Of a stretch of 64,000 nucleotides of DNA, positions 63,051-64,000 are shown piece after piece (positions within the stretch are counted from its first letter, which is position 1; the number at the start of each line of letters is the position of its first letter). The position numbers and the translations under genes were made by a program. The notes below the pieces were generated by a model that was given only the letters and a program-made list of their open reading frames with translations, searched no databases and was not told the DNA's origin. Source of the DNA: Saprospiraceae bacterium (GTDB taxonomy: Bacteria; Bacteroidota; Bacteroidia; Chitinophagales; Saprospiraceae). The stretch covers positions 35,265 to 99,264 of the forward strand of contig JAIYAP010000012.1 in NCBI GenBank assembly GCA_027488935.1. The letters run 5' to 3'.

Positions 63051-63072
63051 ATCTACGAAATTATTCGTAGAT
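63051..63072. promoter_or_regulatory. BlaI-type operator 2
   Basis: ATCTACGAA and TTCGTAGAT form a perfect 9+9 bp palindrome around ATTA. It lies between the blaI promoter and the rightward gene at 63119. Confidence 0.7.
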
Positions 63073-63105
63073 CGGATAAATGTTCCAATTCGAGTCCTGA
63101 ACGGC

Positions 63106-63113
63106 TACCTTTG
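63106..63113 (+). promoter_or_regulatory. -7 element of the gene at 63119
   Basis: TACCTTTG, perfect match to TAnnTTTG; with the usual distance the transcript would begin at or within a few bases of the ATG at 63119-63121. Confidence 0.45.
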
Positions 63114-63118
63114 CGGCC

Positions 63119-63613
63119 ATGGAACAAGCGCATCAAGATCATCAAGCAACGCCACCCGATTGTTTTAGTCTGGAGGAACTGGAAGTGTTACAATCCTTTG
63201 AAGGGAAAACGTTCATCGACGTCAACTATTACCTGTGGTTGAACCAGGGAACAGAGGAAACCCTGCCGTATCGTTTTATCTACTACGTGGAATTGATCTT
63301 TGACGATAATTCCGTGTTGCTTTTCACATCCGGGGAGGATTCGGAAGCGATTCGTTTGGGCAAGGTGGAGGAGTTGGTGGCAACTGCGGAGGCTTTGCGC
63401 AAGTTGCATGGGGTTATTTCGATCCAACGCGTGCATGCGGGTAGTTTCCCATTGTGGTTGCCTGTGCAGGACCAAAGCCTGGAGGCCATTCGTTTATCGA
63501 AGCAAACGGAAGGGTTTTATTTAAATGATGCCTTGCTTTTAGATTTTGGGGCGCATCAGGTCCTGTTGCGTTTAAGTGAAAAAGAGGGTTTGGAGTTGAT
63601 ACCATATATATAG
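63119..63613 (+). CDS. uncharacterised soluble protein divergent from blaI
   Basis: 164 residues, no signal or membrane segment. Acidic, alternating beta pattern (TFIDVNYYLWLNQGTEE, YRFIYYVELIFDDNSVLLFTSGEDSE, SIQRVHAGSFPLWLPVQD). No named family recognised. The -7 element lies right before the ATG, so the mRNA may be nearly leaderless. Because BlaI-type operator 2 lies 34 bases upstream of the -7 element, it may be controlled by BlaI. Confidence 0.68.
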   Translation: MEQAHQDHQATPPDCFSLEELEVLQSFEGKTFIDVNYYLWLNQGTEETLPYRFIYYVELIFDDNSVLLFTSGEDSEAIRLGKVEELVATAEALRKLHGVISIQRVHAGSFPLWLPVQDQSLEAIRLSKQTEGFYLNDALLLDFGAHQVLLRLSEKEGLELIPYI

Positions 63614-63673
63614 GTGTCGAAAATGCTAAAACAGGGTGTTTTCACTTTTTTTAAATTTATTTTGAATTAAGCT

Positions 63674-63704
63674 TGGTGAAGTAAAATATAGAAGCGTATC
63701 TTTG
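63674..63704 (+). promoter_or_regulatory. rRNA-type promoter P1
   Basis: TTG (63674-63676), a 20-base spacer and TATCTTTG (63697-63704). First of two tandem promoters 93 bases apart before the right edge. Confidence 0.6.
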
Positions 63705-63766
63705 CGCCCGCTTTAAGAGGTTCACTTCAAACGAGAAGTTTTTTAAAGAAAAAAAGTTGCAAAAAG

Positions 63767-63798
63767 TTGGGATTAAATAAAAAGAGTTTCTACCTTTG
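63767..63798 (+). promoter_or_regulatory. rRNA-type promoter P2
   Basis: TTG (63767-63769), a 21-base spacer and TACCTTTG (63791-63798). Strong consensus match; leads into the structured leader. Confidence 0.65.
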
Positions 63799-64000
63799 CA
63801 GCCCCAAATAAACGACACTAACATATGCCCAATCGGGGGCCTTCATTCAAAGGAGTGAAGATGGTTCGATTCCATGTAATGGTTGCCATTATCGGCTTCC
63901 GGGAGTATTTTATGGGGTCATAGCCTGACCTATAACTGAAAACGGATAAAAGCGGGTAAAAAGTTCATTGACAAGACTGGGAGGAGTAGAGATGTAAAAA
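63799..64000 (+). ncRNA. presumed leader of an rRNA operon (16S gene beyond the right edge)
   Basis: Behind two tandem promoters the sequence folds well: a GAAG/CTTC helix closes hairpins ATGG/CCAT and TAATGG/CCATTA (about 63857-63898), and GGTCA/TGACC follows (63916-63930). The end, AAAAAGTTCATTGACAAGAC and onward, resembles the stretch before 16S rRNA genes in Bacteroidota. The 16S gene itself is not in the window, so the call is inference. Confidence 0.5.
63861..63923 (+). other. possible 20-codon sORF in the leader
   Basis: ATG at 63861 preceded by AAAGGAG with six bases spacing encodes MVRFHVMVAIIGFREYFMGS then TAG. A strong Shine-Dalgarno is unusual here. An earlier in-frame ATG at 63825 would give 32 codons. 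It may be chance in a structured RNA. Confidence 0.25.

Noticed and set aside
63857..63880. T-loop-like sequence GGTTCGATTCC suggesting a tRNA near the right edge
   Set aside because: The 4-bp stem ATGG/CCAT is too short and no matching acceptor, D-arm or anticodon arm is present upstream; better explained as a hairpin of a structured leader.

Overview
This 64 kb window is a chromosomal segment of a Bacteroidota bacterium, most likely from the Saprospiria (Saprospiraceae-like). The affiliation is an inference from several features seen in the sequence. These are a fused ccoNO cytochrome oxidase gene, type IX secretion (T9SS) parts and cargo (PorQ, a type A sorting tail on a PDZ protein, a gliding-motility/CHU_C-type tail on an IgGFc-binding-like protein), a PafA-like phosphatase, and an RprY-like regulator. 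Shine-Dalgarno sequences are mostly weak, and there are many TTTG / TAnnTTTG promoters of the type known for Bacteroidota. Most of the window is core genome with short intergenic gaps and no prophage or CRISPR array.

Layout. 1-5.4 kb: cbb3 oxidase cluster read leftward (ccoS, ccoNO, ccoQ, ccoP, then ccoG, which runs off the left edge). 5.7-12.0 kb: M1 aminopeptidase lipoprotein, MscS channel, kynurenine 3-monooxygenase and a TolC-type protein. 12.2-15.6 kb: the str operon rpsL-rpsG-fusA. 16-23.8 kb: envelope and secretion genes (OmpA-like protein, PorQ, MORN lipoprotein, triple-PDZ T9SS cargo) and an OmpR-type regulator. 23.8-29.2 kb: an AntA-like protein in an AT-rich patch, HMG-CoA synthase, two tandem thioredoxin-like proteins and a Fur protein. 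29.2-39.5 kb: housekeeping genes (pyruvate kinase, acpP-fabF-rnc, rimP-nusA-infB). 39.5-49.5 kb: sugar nucleotide synthesis, PafA-like phosphatase, a conserved unknown, YqeY, LptB, a large T9SS cargo and a MacB-like permease.

49.6-54.9 kb is the accessory part. It holds a self-regulated TetR-SDR-quinone reductase unit with a clear operator over its -7 element, a GlxA-type regulator divergent from a small membrane protein, and a REP-associated tyrosine transposase (RAYT). The RAYT carries REP-like palindromic repeats both upstream and in frame inside its own reading frame; one of the palindromes is perfect over 50 bp. 55-60.3 kb: acyl-CoA ligase, an ArnT-like glycosyltransferase, and an ECF sigma cluster (sigma factor, small membrane proteins, Hsp20). 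In that cluster two transcription units are preceded by the same bipartite motif, probably the sigma factor's own promoter. 60.4-63.6 kb: a BlaR1/BlaI-type pair with TACGAA palindromes over its promoter. 63.6-64 kb: two tandem strong promoters and a structured leader, which I read as the start of an rRNA operon whose 16S gene lies just beyond the window.

The most interesting signals are the RAYT/REP locus, the duplicated ECF promoter, the promoter-then-hairpin leader of rimP-nusA-infB, and the presumed rRNA leader with a small SD-preceded ORF. All assignments were made by eye from sequence; no database search was run.
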